From contig CAYGUK010000092.1 in assembly GCA_964352985.1 (NCBI GenBank), positions 1 through 16,130 of the forward strand: DNA of 16,130 bases, read 5' to 3'. This stretch comes from CAYGUK01 sp964352985. GTDB taxonomy: Bacteria; Pseudomonadota; Gammaproteobacteria; JAHCLG01. How positions within the stretch are numbered: the stretch's first letter is position 1; the number at the start of each line of letters is the position of its first letter. Below, piece after piece: positions 13,834 to 16,130 of this stretch. Under the pieces are notes generated by a model. It made no database searches. It was not told where the DNA came from and was given only the letters and a program-made list of their open reading frames with translations. Position numbers and translations under genes: made by a program.

Positions 13834-14612
13834 TGCATAGTTTAGTAATCGATAATAAAACTTATCATTCTCGTTTACTGCTTGGCACTGGAAAATATGA
13901 GTCACTCAGCCAAACTTACCAAGCCATTAAAGCAAGTGGCGCTGAAATAATAACGTTTGCCATTCGTCGCACTAATTTATCTGACAATAACAGTGAAAAA
14001 TTTTTAGATGTTATTAAACCTTCTGAATTTACCTTATTGCCGAATACCGCGGGCTGCTTTAGCGCTAAAGATGCCGTTCGCACTTCGTTACTTGCCAGAG
14101 AATTACTGGATGGTCACGATCTTATTAAACTTGAAGTGTTAGGCGATAAAAAAACGTTATACCCCAATGTCAGTGAAACACTGATTGCAGCACAAGAGTT
14201 AATAAAGCATGGTTTTAAAATCATGGTTTATACCAACGATGATCCTATTGTCGCCAAACAATTAGAAGAGTTAGGTTGTGTTGCAGTGATGCCACTTGCC
14301 GCACCTATTGGATCAGGTTTAGGTATTCGTAATCCGCATAATATTATGCTGATCCTTGATAACGCGAAGGTTCCCATTATTGTCGACGCCGGTGTTGGTA
14401 CCGCTTCTGATGCCACCATTGCTATGGAATTGGGTTGTGATGGCATTCTAATGAATACCGCTGTTGCCAAAGCAAAAAAACCACTACTCATGGCAAGCGC
14501 CATGAAACATGCTGTGATAAGTGGGCGCGAAGCATTTCTTGCTGGTCGCATGCAAAAAAAAATGTTTGCTGTTAGCTCTTCCCCTGAGGAAGGATTAATC
14601 TTTAGTGAATGA
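13833..14612 (+). CDS. thiG: Thiazole synthase ThiG
   Basis: This 259-residue barrel enzyme joins deoxyxylulose-5-phosphate, dehydroglycine and ThiS-borne sulfur into the thiazole phosphate of thiamine. It has LLLGTGKY (15-22), TFAIRRTN (41-48), the Schiff-base lysine Lys99 in LIKLEVLGD, PLAAPIGSGLGI (154-165) and the phosphate-binding VDAGVGTASDA (184-194). Length is normal. Residue 43 of the usual V-A-(V/L)-RR stretch is Ala preceded by Phe, a mild change. It is preceded by thiS with a one-base overlap and followed by trmB with an 8-bp overlap, the same order found in many gammaproteobacteria such as Pseudomonas. Confidence 0.96.
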   Translation: MHSLVIDNKTYHSRLLLGTGKYESLSQTYQAIKASGAEIITFAIRRTNLSDNNSEKFLDVIKPSEFTLLPNTAGCFSAKDAVRTSLLARELLDGHDLIKLEVLGDKKTLYPNVSETLIAAQELIKHGFKIMVYTNDDPIVAKQLEELGCVAVMPLAAPIGSGLGIRNPHNIMLILDNAKVPIIVDAGVGTASDATIAMELGCDGILMNTAVAKAKKPLLMASAMKHAVISGREAFLAGRMQKKMFAVSSSPEEGLIFSE

Positions 14613-15288
14613 TAAATTTCATCGACCTATTCGGTCTTTTGTCAAACGCGAAGGTCGCATGACGCACGGCCAACAACTTGCCATAGATACACTTTGGTCT
14701 AAGCATGGCATCGACTACCAGCCCACACTTTTAGATTTTTCATTAACATTTCATCATCATCGACCCGTGATATTAGAAATCGGTTTTGGTAATGGCGAAT
14801 CACTCATAACCATGGCTGAAAATCATCCCGGGTTAAATTATATTGGGATTGAGGTTCATCGCCCCGGTGTGGGTCATTTATTAAACCGTATTGATGAGTT
14901 AAATCTCAGTAATATTAAAATTATTAATCACGATGCCGTTGATGTTTTACAACATTGTATTCCGGATGAATCGCTCACTGGTGTTAATATTTTTTTTCCA
15001 GATCCTTGGCCTAAAAAACGCCACAATAAGCGGCGGATCATTCAGCCGAAATTCGTTGAATTATTAACACGCAAAATAAAATCATCCGGTCGTCTTCATT
15101 TGGCAACCGATTGGCAACCTTATGCCTTACACATGATGACGGTAATGAATGAGCTGCCCCAATTTATCAATCACGCAGGTTTTAATTGTTTTGCACCGCG
15201 CCCGGCTTGGCGCCCCCTTACTAAATTTGAACAACGCGGTCTTAATAAATCTCATCAAGTTTTTGATTTGCTATTTGACAAAAAATAA
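14605..15288 (+). CDS. trmB: tRNA (guanine-N7)-methyltransferase
   Basis: This 227-residue SAM-dependent enzyme methylates G46 in the variable loop of many tRNAs. It has SFVKREGRMT (11-20), the SAM-binding EIGFGNGES (58-66), GIEVH (81-85), NHDAVD (108-113), the signature FFPDPWPKKRHNKRR (130-144), TDW (168-170) and the C-terminal substrate motif TKFEQRG (196-202). All are intact and the length is typical. The start is GTG at 14605, supported by the purine-rich GAGGAAGGA at 14586-14594. It overlaps the thiG stop by 8 bp, so it is part of the thiS-thiG transcript. Confidence 0.96.
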   Translation: MNDKFHRPIRSFVKREGRMTHGQQLAIDTLWSKHGIDYQPTLLDFSLTFHHHRPVILEIGFGNGESLITMAENHPGLNYIGIEVHRPGVGHLLNRIDELNLSNIKIINHDAVDVLQHCIPDESLTGVNIFFPDPWPKKRHNKRRIIQPKFVELLTRKIKSSGRLHLATDWQPYALHMMTVMNELPQFINHAGFNCFAPRPAWRPLTKFEQRGLNKSHQVFDLLFDKK

Positions 15289-15293
15289 GTCTC

Positions 15294-15330
15294 ACCATAA
15301 AATTTTTAATTAACGTTAATTAATTATGGT
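15294..15330. repeat. AT-rich palindrome between trmB and the DUF4328 gene
   Basis: TTAATTAACGTTAATTAA (15306-15323) is a perfect 18-bp palindrome. It is framed by ACCATAA (15294-15300) and TTATGGT (15324-15330), which also pair, leaving a 5-nt bulge on the left. It ends 8 nt before the ATG of the next gene, which has no Shine-Dalgarno. It may be an operator or a weak hairpin ending the thi-trmB transcript; there is no T-tract. Confidence 0.5.
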
Positions 15331-15338
15331 CTAGTTGT

Positions 15339-16025
15339 ATGGATACAGCACAACAATCTGAACAAGTAAAAACTTACCCCTACGTTGGCAATGGCATTGG
15401 CGTCATTTTAACTAGTAGTTTTATGGCTTTTTATATTCTTGCCGCTTGTTATTCTATTTACTTAGTCACAGAAGAATTACCCGTCATTCATATTATCATG
15501 CTAGGCCAAATCAATTTTGATGCGCTATCTGCCATGTTGGATAAACGTAGTTTATTATCTACTTTTACCATTATTATTTATATTACGTGTCGAAGTTTAT
15601 TTGTGAACTGGGCATATTACACACAAAGAAATCTACATTATTTCAAAACAAATTTACATAAATTTGATGTTTGGCGCATGATCTTTGGTTTTATCCTTCC
15701 TATTTTTAATTTCTATTGGCCAATCATTGTTATTGATGAAATTTGGCGTGGGAGTAATCCTAAATTAACCATAGAAGAAATCAAAAATAAATCCATTAAT
15801 AAAGGCATCATTTTATGGTGGTATTTAAATTTATTCTGGATTGCCTTTTCAATCATCGACAATTTTTTAAAGGTCACGTTAAAAGAACCAAGTCATCTTT
15901 GGTGGGCGTATTGCGCCACCGCATTTGGCGATGTAATGGGCATTATTGTCATGGGTATCAATATTTATTTAGTAATACAAATTTATCGTCGTCAACAACA
16001 ACGCTATAAAATGATTAATCCTTAA
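15339..16025 (+). CDS. DUF4328-type membrane protein
   Basis: This 228-residue protein has about five membrane helices (roughly 17-42, 71-95, 112-133, 154-177, 188-215). The core FVNWAYYTQRNLHYF (88-102), then FILPIFNFYWPIIVIDEIWRGSNP (118-141), follows the DUF4328 pattern: an aromatic-rich helix with a W-x-Y/x-R-N segment, a P-x-x-N-x-x-x-P helix and an E-I-W-R-x-S exit. The function of the family is unknown. The N-terminus is short and polar (MDTAQQSEQVKTYP), and the C-terminus is basic (YRRQQQRYK), suggesting a cytoplasmic tail. It follows trmB by 50 bp across an AT-rich palindrome and ends just before a strong terminator, so it may be its own unit or the end of the thi-trmB transcript. 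Confidence 0.78.
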   Translation: MDTAQQSEQVKTYPYVGNGIGVILTSSFMAFYILAACYSIYLVTEELPVIHIIMLGQINFDALSAMLDKRSLLSTFTIIIYITCRSLFVNWAYYTQRNLHYFKTNLHKFDVWRMIFGFILPIFNFYWPIIVIDEIWRGSNPKLTIEEIKNKSINKGIILWWYLNLFWIAFSIIDNFLKVTLKEPSHLWWAYCATAFGDVMGIIVMGINIYLVIQIYRRQQQRYKMINP

Positions 16026-16030
16026 AAAAA

Positions 16031-16051
16031 GCCAATTATTTAATAATTGGC
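16031..16051. terminator. Bidirectional intrinsic terminator
   Basis: GCCAATTAT (16031-16039) and ATAATTGGC (16043-16051) form a 9-bp stem with a TTA loop, preceded by A-rich 16024-16030 and followed by TTTTT (16052-16056). It begins 5 nt after the DUF4328 stop codon. The A-tract on the left makes it work equally well for a converging minus-strand gene. Confidence 0.88.
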
Positions 16052-16054
16052 TTT

Positions 16055-16130
16055 TTAGTCGCGTGGGAACAGCCAGTTTTTTTCTAACCAACCCCCAATT
16101 TTTTTAATTTATAGTCATTTAATTCAATTG
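16055..16130 (-). pseudogene. Possible 3' fragment of a convergent gene, frame apparently broken
   Basis: On the minus strand, the frame ending with TAA at 16055-16057 encodes IGGWLEKNWLFPRD before the stop, but is interrupted by an in-frame TAA about 19 codons from the end. The neighbouring frame is open from the window edge (IELNDYKLKKLGVG) up to a TAG. The switch would fall in the A7/G5 tract (about 16097-16112). This could be one C-terminus split by a frameshift, or chance. The bidirectional terminator beside it makes a convergent gene plausible. Too little is visible to name it. Confidence 0.2.

Noticed and set aside
14228..14551. 107-codon minus-strand open frame inside thiG
   Set aside because: Antisense shadow of an intact thiG with all family motifs; no independent support.

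Overview
The window is AT-rich DNA with bacterial gene structure: TAATG and ATGA operon overlaps, GTG and TTG starts, and a gammaproteobacterial-type thiS-thiG-trmB block. A 615-residue ankyrin-like protein has a C-terminus resembling a Dot/Icm secretion signal. With the low GC content and a LuxR-type regulator of the sort common in amoeba-associated bacteria, this suggests a host-associated gammaproteobacterium, perhaps of the Legionellales (Coxiella/Legionella/Berkiella-like). That placement is inference; there is no rRNA here to settle it.

Layout. (1) Positions 1-55 (minus strand) look like the first 55 nt of a group IIC self-splicing intron leaving the window to the left. It sits 5 nt from a near-perfect 32-bp palindrome (61-92) and close to two further hairpins (94-122, 182-210). 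This stretch is about 57% GC, unlike its surroundings. (2) Positions 219-2376 (minus) hold a Wzx/MATE-like flippase, a tiny Pro/Cys-rich secreted protein and a membrane-anchored hypothetical protein. (3) Positions 2653-8729 (plus) hold a tightly packed six-gene operon: sugar/H+ symporter, SDR dehydrogenase, FAH-family hydrolase, L-fuconate dehydratase, aldo-keto reductase and amidohydrolase lactonase. Together these form the complete non-phosphorylating L-fucose pathway, L-fucose -> L-fuconolactone -> L-fuconate -> 2-keto-3-deoxy-L-fuconate -> 2,4-diketo-3-deoxy-L-fuconate -> pyruvate + L-lactate. A candidate promoter with an 11-bp palindrome in its spacer lies upstream. (4) Positions 8747-10594 (minus) hold the candidate effector, converging on the fucose operon.

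(5) Positions 10710-12358 (minus) hold a shortened glutathione S-transferase-like gene, signal peptidase I (lepB) and a small membrane-anchored protein. The last two are co-transcribed from a good sigma70-type promoter at 12388-12417. (6) Position 12611 onward (plus) holds a solo LuxR-family regulator, then thiS-thiG-trmB (thiamine thiazole synthesis and tRNA m7G46 methylation), then a DUF4328-type membrane protein ended by a clear bidirectional terminator at 16031-16051. A fragment of a convergent minus-strand gene may lie at the right edge.

No gene-free stretch exceeds 300 bases. The largest gaps are 2377-2652 (fucose promoter region) and 12359-12610 (lepB promoter; no convincing luxR promoter found). 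I saw no tRNA, rRNA, CRISPR array or IS transposase.
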